Source: Saccharicrinis sp. UBA6048
Lineage (GTDB): Bacteria > Bacteroidota > Bacteroidia > Bacteroidales > Marinilabiliaceae
NCBI GenBank assembly: GCA_002429115.1
Contig: DIYS01000225.1
Location: forward strand, 1-26,171
DNA: 26,171 nt
Direction of reading: 5' to 3'
Of this stretch, positions 7,898 through 16,669 are shown piece after piece. Positions within the stretch are counted from its first letter, which is position 1. Each line of letters opens with the position of its first letter. The translations under genes were made by a program, and so were the position numbers. Under the pieces are notes generated by a model. The model was not told the origin of the DNA. It saw only the letters and a list, made by a program, of their open reading frames with translations, and ran no database searches.

Positions 7898-10800
7898 ATG
7901 CCAGTTAATCCTTATAGTACAAATCCTTTTTATTCGAGTTCGGCAAAGGCGATTCATGTATTGGAGATTGTGGTTAAAATCTTTCAGCATGATAATCCCA
8001 TTGATGAAACCATTGAAGATTTAGCGGATTTGTTGGTGAATGCTTTCGTGTATGAAGATATTGGTATTCGTATATTATTTAAGGAGATCGATGTACAAAG
8101 GAATTACGCCGAAAAAGGTATTGGATTAACCGAGCGATTTGGTACGATAGATGGTGACAATGGATCAATTGATGTGTATTACAATGAGGAACATGCTTCC
8201 ATTGATGAAGGGCCTTTTTCAAGAGAAGAGCGAATGATGTTAAACCAGATAACGCGTATGTTGGCGGGTTACATCAATCATATTATTGCCGAACGTACCC
8301 ATTCCGAATCGTTGGAGCGACTCAAGGAACTATCTACCATCAATCAGACAACCCGTATTGTTAACGAGGGCAAATCAATTAATGATGTGCTTCAGCAAAT
8401 TGTTTTCGTAATACCCAATGGCTGGCAATATCCTGATTTTGCAGTGGCCCGAATTACTTATAAAAACGTATCGTTTGTATCGGAAGAATTCAAGGAAACA
8501 GAATGGGTTCAGACACAACGATTTCAAACATCTGATGGAGCAAGTGGGTCAATTGATGTGTTTTATTTAAAACGATTTCCTTCTTTGCGAGGGGATCCGT
8601 TTTTGCTTGAAGAACGCGATTTGTTAATCAACTTATCACGTTTAATAACGGATTTCCTGAATTCTAAATTGGCTGCTTACGAGAAGTTTGAGCGTCAGGA
8701 ACGGGTGAAAGAGCTTAAGGTGATTAATGAAACAACACGCGTTATTGCCCAAAACATGCCCCTTCATTATACCTTAACTAAAATTGTAGAACTGGTGCCG
8801 CCCGGTATGCAGCATCCCAATTATTCGGTGGCTCGAATCGTGTTAGGGGATCATGTTTTTGTCAGTAAAAACTTTGTTGAAACACCATGGGTGCTGCGTC
8901 ATAGTTTTGAAACTATAAATGGCCGTAAGGGTGCCATTGAGATTTTTTATCTGCAGGAATTGGCCAAAACTAAAGAAGAGCTATTTTTAAATGAGGAAAA
9001 CGACCTGATCAGAAATCTTAGTAATTTAATTGTAGCTTACCTAAACAGTCAGGATGCCCTTAATCTGATTCAGCAAAAAAATCACCAATATAAAAAAGTA
9101 AATGGTCCTTCAAAAGATCCGGCCAGCACAAGCAAATACCTGTTGCAGAATTTTATGCATCACAATAATGCAGCACGCGATATATATCATGACTTGATGC
9201 CCTTCCGTGTCAAAGAAATTCTGCTCGTAGCTACTCTCTATGATGCTTTTGCCATTGAAAATGAAGGACGATTCTCTGAACAGGTCATGGGCGAATTTTA
9301 CCATTTTCATTTATCTCTTTTGCCTCGTGTAACTGGCGTTACCACCTACGAAGAAGCCATCGAAAAGCTAAATGAAAAGCACTTCGACCTGATAATTGTA
9401 ATGGTAGGGGTGGATAAAAAAGCGCCAATGAGCTTAAGTCGTAAGGTGAGAAAAGATTTTCCTTACATCCCGATTTTTATGCTTTTGAACGATGATGGAG
9501 ATATTCCATATTTTCAGGCCAGGCAGCGCGAGCTGGGTGTTCTCGATGAGATTTTTGTCTGGAATGGCGATCCAAAAGTTTTCTCGTCAATGGTCTTTCA
9601 TCTGGAGGACAAAGTCAATGTTGAGAACGACACCGAAATAGGTTTGGCACGCGTTATTCTGTTGGTTGAAGATTCTGTGCGTTACTATTCAAAATATTTG
9701 CCTTTACTATATGCCAGTGTACTCGAACAAACCAAGCGATTAATTGACGATGTGCGCAATGATGAGCTGTACGGGGTGCTTCGACTTAAAGCGCGACCAA
9801 AGGTATTACTGGCCAGAACTTACGAAGATGCCTTAGAGATATTTGAAAAGTACCGCGATTATTTGCTCTGCCTGATATCTGATGTTGAATTTTCGAGACA
9901 CGGACAGTTGGATAGTAACGCCGGTTTTGAATTGGTGAATTATGCCAAAGGAAAAATTAAAGATTTACCGGTTATTTTACAGTCATCGAAAATCGAATAT
10001 TCGCAGGATGCTTACGAGTTGAAAACTGTTTTTATCAACAAGTATTCCGAAAGCCTTATCCAGGATATAAAGAAGTTTATCAGTCATTATCTGGGTTTTG
10101 GTAATTTTGCTTTTAAAGATGCCAATGGGCGAACAATAGCTGTTGCCAGTAACCTGAAAGAGTTTGAACGTACCTTGCGCAGAATTCCTGAAGAATCGAT
10201 TGTTTATCACGCCCGAAAGAATCATTTTTCATTGTGGCTTATGGCCAGAGGGGAGATCAAAATTGCCCGTAAGATAGCACCTTATCGAATTACAGATTTT
10301 GAAGATGCAGAAGATATACGTTCCTATTTGCTAAAAATGATCTCGCGGCACAGAGAGGAACAGAGTCATGGTAAGGTCATTGATTTTGATGAAGTTGAGA
10401 CGATCGGCAATACGAATATCATATCAATTGCTGATGGCTCATTGGGAGGAAAAGGACGTGGCTTGTCGTTTATCAACACTTTACTGTTCAACTTTGATTT
10501 CGCAACACATGCTCCGGGAATCAATATTCGTACACCTAGAACCACCGTTGTTGGGACCGATGAGTTTGAACGATTTATGGATACGAATAACTTCGGTGAT
10601 CTGATTTATAGAGATCTAAATTACGATCAGATTAAAGAGCTGTTTGTCAAAGGAGCATTGTCGCCAGTATTGGTCAATCGACTTAAGCGTTTGCTGGTGA
10701 TATTTAATAAACCAATTGCAGTTCGATCGTCGGGCTTGTTAGAAGATAGCCAGAAGCAACCATTTGCAGGTGTTTTTGCTACCTATCTTTTGCCAAATAA

Positions 10801-12097
10801 TAATTCCAGCCTGGACAAGCGTTTAGAGGATTTGTGCAATGCTGTAAAATTGGTTTATGCATCTGTATTTAGTGAAAATGCGCGTGCTTTTACAAAAGCC
10901 ATTGATATAAAGATTGAAGAGGAGAAAATGGCAGTCGTTATACAAGAGGCTGTAGGGCATCAGTACGAAGATGCGTTCTATCCGCACATAAGTGGTGTAG
11001 CACAATCCTATAATTATTATTCATTCAGCCATATGAATCCAGAGGATGGATTCGCCGTTATTGCTCTTGGCTTTGGAAAATATGTGGTCGATGGAGAAAA
11101 GGCTCTGCGTTTTTGTCCGGTATATCCTGATTTAGATAATAACTCGGCAAAAGATCAATTTAAAAATTCGCAAACGGAGTTTTATGCGATCGATATGCAT
11201 TCGGATCAGATTGATCTCATGGAAGGCGAGACGGCCGGGCTGATTCGCCTGGATGTAATGGATGCTGAGATGCACGATAACCTGAGACATCTGGCATCGG
11301 TATATGATGTGGATAATGATACAATACAACCGGGACTGGATTCTGCCGGACCAAGAATTTTGAATTTTGCCAACATTTTGAAGTTTGATTATATACCGCT
11401 GGCCAAAAGTATTGAGGTTGTATTGGATGTGGTGAAAGAAGCCATGGGGGCGCCTGTTGAAATAGAATTTGCAGTGGACCTGACCAAAGATAAGAATGGC
11501 AAGGCAACATTTTATTTGCTGCAGATAAAACCTTTGATGGGAGGCGCTCAAAACTACTCGATTAATATGAAAAATATTAACACTGATGATGTTATTCTCC
11601 AGTCGACTCAAAGTATGGGTAATGGTAAAAACAAGCACATAGCGGATGTGATTTACGTTGACAAGGATCGTTTTGACAAAAGTAAGACGCGTGAAATGGC
11701 CAACGAGATTGAAGAACTCAATCGCAAAATGAAACTGGAAAACAGGCAGTATATTCTGGTCGGGCCAGGACGATGGGGGACGCGCGATCCATGGATTGGT
11801 ATTCCTGTCAACTGGAACCAGATTTCAAATGCTAAAATGATTGTGGAAACAGATATGGTCGATTATCCGTTAGAAGCTTCGTGTGGTTCACATTTTTTCC
11901 ACAATGTTACATCCATGAAAGTGGGTTATTGTTCCATACAGCAAAAAGACGCCGATGCATTTATCAAATGGGAGGAGATTAACAAGCAAAAGCTCGTTCG
12001 TAAAACAAACTTTTTTAATCATGTTCGGTTTAATAAACCGTTAATCATGCGCATGGATGGTAAGAAACGAAAAGCAATTGTTACATTAGGTGAGTGA
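7898..12097 (+). CDS. Giant GAF-like / pseudo-receiver / receiver / PPDK_N ATP-binding protein
   Basis: 1399 aa, function unknown. In order: three GAF-like repeats (about 10-130, 137-258, 265-388), sharing GxIxxFY and EExDLIxNLSxLI patterns; a pseudo-receiver (about 437-575) with Met502 where the phospho-Asp should be; a receiver with all key residues (Glu591/Asp592, Asp662, Ser696, Lys715); a linker; then a PEP-synthase/PPDK N-terminal-type ATP-binding module with GGKGRGL (850-856), VRSSGLLEDS (from 942), IQEAVG, LGFGK, EIEFAVD (1188-1194) and the QIKP motif (from Gln1209). About 190 further residues include VGPGRWG (1288-1294). No phosphohistidine swivel domain (GGxxxHAA-like) or PEP-binding C-terminal domain is present, so a plain PEP synthase annotation would be misleading. 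It is cytoplasmic, with no signal or TM segment. A shorter paralogue follows after 52 bases. Confidence 0.88.
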   Translation: MPVNPYSTNPFYSSSAKAIHVLEIVVKIFQHDNPIDETIEDLADLLVNAFVYEDIGIRILFKEIDVQRNYAEKGIGLTERFGTIDGDNGSIDVYYNEEHASIDEGPFSREERMMLNQITRMLAGYINHIIAERTHSESLERLKELSTINQTTRIVNEGKSINDVLQQIVFVIPNGWQYPDFAVARITYKNVSFVSEEFKETEWVQTQRFQTSDGASGSIDVFYLKRFPSLRGDPFLLEERDLLINLSRLITDFLNSKLAAYEKFERQERVKELKVINETTRVIAQNMPLHYTLTKIVELVPPGMQHPNYSVARIVLGDHVFVSKNFVETPWVLRHSFETINGRKGAIEIFYLQELAKTKEELFLNEENDLIRNLSNLIVAYLNSQDALNLIQQKNHQYKKVNGPSKDPASTSKYLLQNFMHHNNAARDIYHDLMPFRVKEILLVATLYDAFAIENEGRFSEQVMGEFYHFHLSLLPRVTGVTTYEEAIEKLNEKHFDLIIVMVGVDKKAPMSLSRKVRKDFPYIPIFMLLNDDGDIPYFQARQRELGVLDEIFVWNGDPKVFSSMVFHLEDKVNVENDTEIGLARVILLVEDSVRYYSKYLPLLYASVLEQTKRLIDDVRNDELYGVLRLKARPKVLLARTYEDALEIFEKYRDYLLCLISDVEFSRHGQLDSNAGFELVNYAKGKIKDLPVILQSSKIEYSQDAYELKTVFINKYSESLIQDIKKFISHYLGFGNFAFKDANGRTIAVASNLKEFERTLRRIPEESIVYHARKNHFSLWLMARGEIKIARKIAPYRITDFEDAEDIRSYLLKMISRHREEQSHGKVIDFDEVETIGNTNIISIADGSLGGKGRGLSFINTLLFNFDFATHAPGINIRTPRTTVVGTDEFERFMDTNNFGDLIYRDLNYDQIKELFVKGALSPVLVNRLKRLLVIFNKPIAVRSSGLLEDSQKQPFAGVFATYLLPNNNSSLDKRLEDLCNAVKLVYASVFSENARAFTKAIDIKIEEEKMAVVIQEAVGHQYEDAFYPHISGVAQSYNYYSFSHMNPEDGFAVIALGFGKYVVDGEKALRFCPVYPDLDNNSAKDQFKNSQTEFYAIDMHSDQIDLMEGETAGLIRLDVMDAEMHDNLRHLASVYDVDNDTIQPGLDSAGPRILNFANILKFDYIPLAKSIEVVLDVVKEAMGAPVEIEFAVDLTKDKNGKATFYLLQIKPLMGGAQNYSINMKNINTDDVILQSTQSMGNGKNKHIADVIYVDKDRFDKSKTREMANEIEELNRKMKLENRQYILVGPGRWGTRDPWIGIPVNWNQISNAKMIVETDMVDYPLEASCGSHFFHNVTSMKVGYCSIQQKDADAFIKWEEINKQKLVRKTNFFNHVRFNKPLIMRMDGKKRKAIVTLGE

Positions 12098-12149
12098 AGT
12101 GTGAATTCCATCATGCAATATAATAATCAGACTAACAGGAAAGTAATTC

Positions 12150-15100
12150 ATGAATAAAGCGATTAATCTACAACACGCGAACTTCTTTGCAGAAACACCG
12201 TTTGGACGGCTGATGCAAAACCGTATTCATAAGGTTTTATTAATCTGTAGCGGCTACGATTCGTTTATGCTGGACGAAGACGGGCGAATTGATGAGCAGA
12301 TATTTAATGAATATGTGTCACTCAACCTTCGTTACCCGCCTCAATTTATTCATGTTGAAACTTCAGAAGAAGCCCTGGATGTATTACAGAACGAGCAAAT
12401 CGACCTGGTAATTACCATGCTTAGTATTGGTGGCATGGATCCTTTTTCGATGGCCAAACAGGTGAAAGCTTTTGATGAAACGATTCCTATTGTTGTACTT
12501 ACGCCATTCTCACGCGAGGTGTCTGTTCGTATGAGTCGTGAGGATACCAGTGCGATTGATTATATTTTTTGCTGGCTGGGCAATGCCGATATCATGTTAG
12601 CTATTATCAAACTGATAGAGGATCAGATGAATGTGCGGCACGACGTTGAGGAAGTGGGTGTTCAAACAATTTTATTGGTTGAAGATTCCGTTCGTTTTTA
12701 CTCCAGTTATCTGCCATTGATTTACCGTATAGTCCTTACTCAGGCCAAAAAGTTTATGGACGAAGGGCTGAATGAGCACCAGAAAATGATGCGAATGCGA
12801 GGTCGTCCAAAGATACTTCTGGCGCGTAATTACGAGGAAGCACTGGATCTTTATACGAAATATGAGTCTAATTTATTGGGTATTATATCCGATGTTTCCT
12901 ATAACAAAGAAGATGTAAAAGACACTGAGGCAGGGTTGAAGTTGGCAAGGTATGTTAAGGGACGAAACAAATATATGCCTTTTCTGCTTCAATCGTCAAA
13001 CAGAAGCCTGGAGGGAGAAGCCAAGCAGCTTAGAGTGGCATTTGTATACAAGCATTCATCATCACTCTTGAGGCGATTAAAACAATTCCTGAACAAGTAC
13101 CTGGCCTTTGGAGATTTTATCTTTGTTGATCCCGTTACTCAGGTTGAGGTGGGAAGGGTAAGTAGTCTTAAGCAGTTACAGGAGCGCTTATTCAGTATAC
13201 CTGACGATTCGCTAATGTACCATTTTAAGCGAGATCATGTTTCAAAGTGGCTCAATGCCCGCGCTTTATTTGCTGTTGCAGAGGTTATCAGGCATTTGAA
13301 AGTTGAGGATTTTGAGAATCTCGAAGCCACTAAACACTTCCTTCATGACACCATTGCGAATTACCGATACAGCAAAGGGCGTGGGATTATTGCCAAGTTT
13401 TATCGTGAGAAATTCGACGAGTACCTGACTTTTACAAGGATTGGTGATGGTACCATCGGAGGAAAAGCAAGAGGGTTGGCATTCCTCAACCTCTTGATTA
13501 AAAAGTATAATGCTTTTCATGTGTTTGATAATGTAGTTGTTACTATTCCACGTACGGTTGTGTTAAGTACCGATGTGTTCGACGAGTTTATGGAAATGAA
13601 TGAGTTGTACCCCATCGCCTTATCCGAAGCTTCAGATGAAGAAATTCTGGATGCATTTGTAGCAGCTCAGTTACCGTCGCGCATACATGATGATTTGTTG
13701 AAGTTTATTTCGGTATGTGCACGACCTGTGGCCATTCGTTCGTCCAGTGTTCTGGAGGATAGTCACTATCAGCCTTTTGCAGGGATATATTCAACCTACA
13801 TGATTGCCAGGGCTGAAAGTAATGAATTGATGCTAAACCAGTTGAGTGACGCGATCAAATGTGTTTATGCATCCGCATTTTATAACTCTAGCAAACGCTA
13901 CATGGAAGCCACAATGAATGTGATTGATGAAGAACGCATGGGTATTGTGCTTCAGGAAGTTGTTGGGCAACAACATGGCGATGTGTTTTACCCTACCATC
14001 TCAGGCGTTGGTCGTTCCATGAATTTTTATCCCATTGAGCCTGAAAAAGCGGAAGATGGTACAGTGAATGTTGCTATGGGGCTTGGAAAGCACATTGTAG
14101 AAGGTAGCACTTCACTTCGTTTTTCGCCAAAATATCCAAAGAAGGTTCTTCAATTGTCAAGCACCGACATGGCCGTGAGGGAAACGCAAAAGAACTTCTT
14201 CGCATTAGACCTAAAGTCATCGAGCTTTAAACCGGCTGTTGATGATTCTATTAATATCGTAAAGCTGGATTTAAAAACGGCAGAAGCACATGGTACCTTG
14301 CGTTGGCTTGGATCGGTGTATGATTATAACAACCATATGATCCGCGATGGACTGTTGGCGAAAGGACTTCGTATTGTCACCTTTGCCAATGTGCTGAAGT
14401 ACGATGCTTTTCCTTTGGCCGAGATCGTAAAGCATGTTCTGGAAATTGGTCAGAAGGAGATGAACCAGCCCGTTGAAGTTGAATTTGCAGTAGATTTGCA
14501 GCCGCCAGCCGGGCATCCTTATGTTTTTTACCTTTTGCAGATACGTCCAATTGTCGATTCAAACGAGAGTATTTCTGAAAAGCTGGAAGAAGTCGAGCCG
14601 AAAAATACGCTTATCTATTCCAATTCTGCATTAGGAAATGGCATTATTGGTGGTGTTAGAGATGTAATTTACATTAAGCCCGATGTTTTTAATCCAGCAA
14701 ATAATACCAAGCTGGTGCCAATCATTGAAAAGCTGAATGCGCCTTTTCACCAGAATCAGGAGCCATACATTCTGATTGGGCCGGGACGATGGGGCTCACA
14801 AGATCCATGGCTGGGTGTCCCTGTTAAGTGGACACAGATTTCAGGTGCCCGCGTGATTATCGAAACAGGCCTGGAAAACTACCGGGTAGATCCAAGTCAG
14901 GGAACGCATTTCTTTCAGAATTTAACCAGTCTGAGGGTTGGTTACTTTACTGTCACGCCAAGTATCGGTGACGGTTATATTAATATGGATTACCTCGATG
15001 CGTTGCCTGCTGAGTATGAAGATGAATTTATCAGGTACGTAAAAGTTCCTTACGAATGCAGTATTAAAATTGATGGCAAGAAAGGAATAGGTATTGTTAC

Positions 15101-15164
15101 CTTGCCTGAAGAGTCAACAGCTGGTGGGAAGGATGAGCTGAATTCAGACTATAGTTTGCAATAA
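12150..15164 (+). CDS. Pseudo-receiver / receiver / PPDK_N ATP-binding protein (paralogue)
   Basis: 1004 aa, function unknown. It is collinear with the last 1000 residues or so of the preceding protein but lacks the GAF-like repeats. Order: pseudo-receiver (about 25-165) with Met90 in place of the phospho-Asp; receiver with Glu178/Asp179, phospho-acceptor Asp248, Ser282/283 and Lys301; then the PPDK_N-like ATP-binding module with GGKARGL (437-443), IRSSSVLEDS (from 529), VLQEVVG, EVEFAVD (776-782) and QIRP (797-800). A C-terminal region with IGPGRWG (876-882) follows. As in its neighbour, no phosphohistidine or PEP-utilising domain follows. It is probably co-transcribed with the gene 52 bases upstream; the tandem arrangement points to duplication followed by gain or loss of the sensor part. 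It is unlikely to be a true pyruvate-water dikinase. Confidence 0.88.
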   Translation: MNKAINLQHANFFAETPFGRLMQNRIHKVLLICSGYDSFMLDEDGRIDEQIFNEYVSLNLRYPPQFIHVETSEEALDVLQNEQIDLVITMLSIGGMDPFSMAKQVKAFDETIPIVVLTPFSREVSVRMSREDTSAIDYIFCWLGNADIMLAIIKLIEDQMNVRHDVEEVGVQTILLVEDSVRFYSSYLPLIYRIVLTQAKKFMDEGLNEHQKMMRMRGRPKILLARNYEEALDLYTKYESNLLGIISDVSYNKEDVKDTEAGLKLARYVKGRNKYMPFLLQSSNRSLEGEAKQLRVAFVYKHSSSLLRRLKQFLNKYLAFGDFIFVDPVTQVEVGRVSSLKQLQERLFSIPDDSLMYHFKRDHVSKWLNARALFAVAEVIRHLKVEDFENLEATKHFLHDTIANYRYSKGRGIIAKFYREKFDEYLTFTRIGDGTIGGKARGLAFLNLLIKKYNAFHVFDNVVVTIPRTVVLSTDVFDEFMEMNELYPIALSEASDEEILDAFVAAQLPSRIHDDLLKFISVCARPVAIRSSSVLEDSHYQPFAGIYSTYMIARAESNELMLNQLSDAIKCVYASAFYNSSKRYMEATMNVIDEERMGIVLQEVVGQQHGDVFYPTISGVGRSMNFYPIEPEKAEDGTVNVAMGLGKHIVEGSTSLRFSPKYPKKVLQLSSTDMAVRETQKNFFALDLKSSSFKPAVDDSINIVKLDLKTAEAHGTLRWLGSVYDYNNHMIRDGLLAKGLRIVTFANVLKYDAFPLAEIVKHVLEIGQKEMNQPVEVEFAVDLQPPAGHPYVFYLLQIRPIVDSNESISEKLEEVEPKNTLIYSNSALGNGIIGGVRDVIYIKPDVFNPANNTKLVPIIEKLNAPFHQNQEPYILIGPGRWGSQDPWLGVPVKWTQISGARVIIETGLENYRVDPSQGTHFFQNLTSLRVGYFTVTPSIGDGYINMDYLDALPAEYEDEFIRYVKVPYECSIKIDGKKGIGIVTLPEESTAGGKDELNSDYSLQ

Positions 15165-15209
15165 AGACAGGATGTATTATACGAGAAAGGGATATCCAAA
15201 AACAAAATC

Positions 15210-15288
15210 GTTCATCGAGCGTAGCCGAGATGAAATTTTAATTGAGTCAATTATCAATGTGTATTCACTTCGACTCCGCTCAGTGAAC
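15210..15288. repeat. REP-like inverted repeat pair in convergent gap
   Basis: Two 25-base units, 15210-15234 and 15264-15288, lie in opposite orientation and agree at 19 of 25 positions when one is reverse-complemented. Each unit also has its own end-to-end palindrome (TTCATC/GATGAA and TTCACT/AGTGAA). The GAGCGnAG core with TTCA/TGAA ends resembles dispersed intergenic palindromes I recall from Bacteroidota genomes (not checked). It sits between convergent genes, the usual location for REP elements, and could fold into a long hairpin that helps termination in both directions. Confidence 0.65.
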
Positions 15289-15340
15289 GAATTCTTACTG
15301 TGTTTTCGGACAGCCGCTTCTTCTTTGTTTATATTATTTC

Positions 15341-15814
15341 CTAATTTTCTTTTGGAATGATTAGAGGCAAGCCTTCATTAAGGGATGCGGATACGTGTGT
15401 GTAGATATATCCATCAATTTGATAAAACTGAGTAGCAACTTTAGGGCTGATTTTCTTTTTATAGGTTTTGTAATACTTCATGCGCAGAGCTATTCGCTTC
15501 TTTTGGCTTTTGTATAAAGCGTTAATCTTTTTATCAAGCTCTTCTGCAGTTAGGTTGTCTCCTTTCTGCATAATTCTTTTAAGCAAATCAATTCGTTCAT
15601 TACTCAACGGCTTTAGTTCTGCTTCATAAGCATCATATATTTCCCAGAAAAGATCCGCTTCACTTGTTTTAAGTTCTATATTCTGGGCAAAAAATACTTT
15701 GATTTCAGATTTTAAAATGGAACTAATTAATCCAATTTCCTGATCAGTAACCTGACTAACAGAAGTTAAGCTGGTAGAGGCTAATACGATAAAAGATAAT
15801 AACAGTTTTCTCAT
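15341..15814 (-). CDS. Small helical periplasmic protein of unknown function
   Basis: 157 aa. Residues 1-21 form a signal peptide ending SVSQ; no lipobox. The mature part is predicted almost wholly helical and charge-rich, with a block IDLLKRIMQKGDNLTAEELD and a Lys-rich stretch around 113-128 (KRIALRMKYYKTYKKKISPK) followed by ATQFYQID. This layout recalls the Spy/CpxP-like periplasmic helical proteins seen widely in Bacteroidota, but I do not see a canonical LTxxQ motif, so the family is uncertain. It is convergent with the large paralogue and divergent from the DUF4136 gene. Confidence 0.78.
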   Translation of the reverse strand: MRKLLLSFIVLASTSLTSVSQVTDQEIGLISSILKSEIKVFFAQNIELKTSEADLFWEIYDAYEAELKPLSNERIDLLKRIMQKGDNLTAEELDKKINALYKSQKKRIALRMKYYKTYKKKISPKVATQFYQIDGYIYTHVSASLNEGLPLIIPKEN

Positions 15815-15997
15815 AATTATTTCGTTAAGTTTATTTGTAGATTATTAAACCAAAAGTGTTATTAGTTTGTTTTCGGAATGTCATTAATTTTTGAACAAAC
15901 GCTGAATAACAAAAATATAAAAACTTTGAACTGACTGGGTGAAAGATCAATTTTATTAAATAAATTAGCATCGCAAACCACAAAAACAATTAATTAT

Positions 15998-16642
15998 ATG
16001 AAGACTTACGTGAATTTTTTAATGGTAATAATGCTGGTATTTACAGTATTTGCCTGTTATCCCGGAGGGGCTGAGTATGTAGATGAATTGGATACCTCTA
16101 TAACGAAGTTTGATCCTGATTATAACTTTAATCAATTAGAAGGTAAATATTATCACCTGCCTAAGCAAATTACCCATATTAAAGATGGAAAGAAAGAAGA
16201 TGATCCTGACCGTACATTTGATGCTAAAATAATGGCACAGGTTAAAAAGCATTTAGAGGAAGATGAAGGACTGCTGCCGGCTGAAGGTGTTGTCGATACA
16301 ACCTTAGCAGTTGGTATAACTATTATTAAGCAGAATAATATGGGTGTTGGATGGATCCCTGGCGGTGGCTGGTGGGGAGGTTGGTATCCTGGATATCCTG
16401 GCTGGGGCTGGGGAGGTTACTACCCTTGGTATCCGGTTTATTACAATTTTAAAACTGGTTCTGTTGTTATTGAGATGGCATCTTACGAAAAGAAAGAAAA
16501 TAAATTGCCTCCTTTGGTTTATTCAGGTGTGCTGGACGGTCTTATGCAAGGATCAGATAAATATACTGAAGATAGGATATACAGAGGAATTGAGGAAGTA
16601 TTCAATCACCAACCATTTGAACACCCTATAACTAAAAAGTAA
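15998..16642 (+). CDS. DUF4136 family lipoprotein
   Basis: 214 aa. A lipoprotein signal with Cys20 (VFAC) predicts lipid anchoring at the envelope. The N-terminal part (FDPDYNFNQLEGKYYHLP) and C-terminal part (GSVVIEMASYEKK, then PLVYSGVLDGLM and RIYRGIEEVFNH) match the general layout of DUF4136 proteins. In between, residues 116-149 form a Gly/Trp/Tyr/Pro-rich segment that is probably a flexible, aromatic surface loop. The biochemical role of the family is not established. A barrel-protein gene follows after 27 bases and probably shares the transcript, suggesting a joint outer-membrane role (inference). Confidence 0.82.
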   Translation: MKTYVNFLMVIMLVFTVFACYPGGAEYVDELDTSITKFDPDYNFNQLEGKYYHLPKQITHIKDGKKEDDPDRTFDAKIMAQVKKHLEEDEGLLPAEGVVDTTLAVGITIIKQNNMGVGWIPGGGWWGGWYPGYPGWGWGGYYPWYPVYYNFKTGSVVIEMASYEKKENKLPPLVYSGVLDGLMQGSDKYTEDRIYRGIEEVFNHQPFEHPITKK

Positions 16643-16669
16643 TTACCTCAAACTATTAAACAGAAAGAC

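Noticed and set aside
11132..11638. 168-codon minus-strand ORF inside the first giant gene
   Set aside because: It is a shadow frame of a well-conserved domain, with atypical composition (His/Ile/Arg rich), no RBS and no family resemblance.
15172..15360. 62-codon plus-strand ORF after the second giant gene
   Set aside because: Most of it is the REP-like palindrome pair, it runs into the 3' end of the convergent gene, and the protein has no recognisable features.
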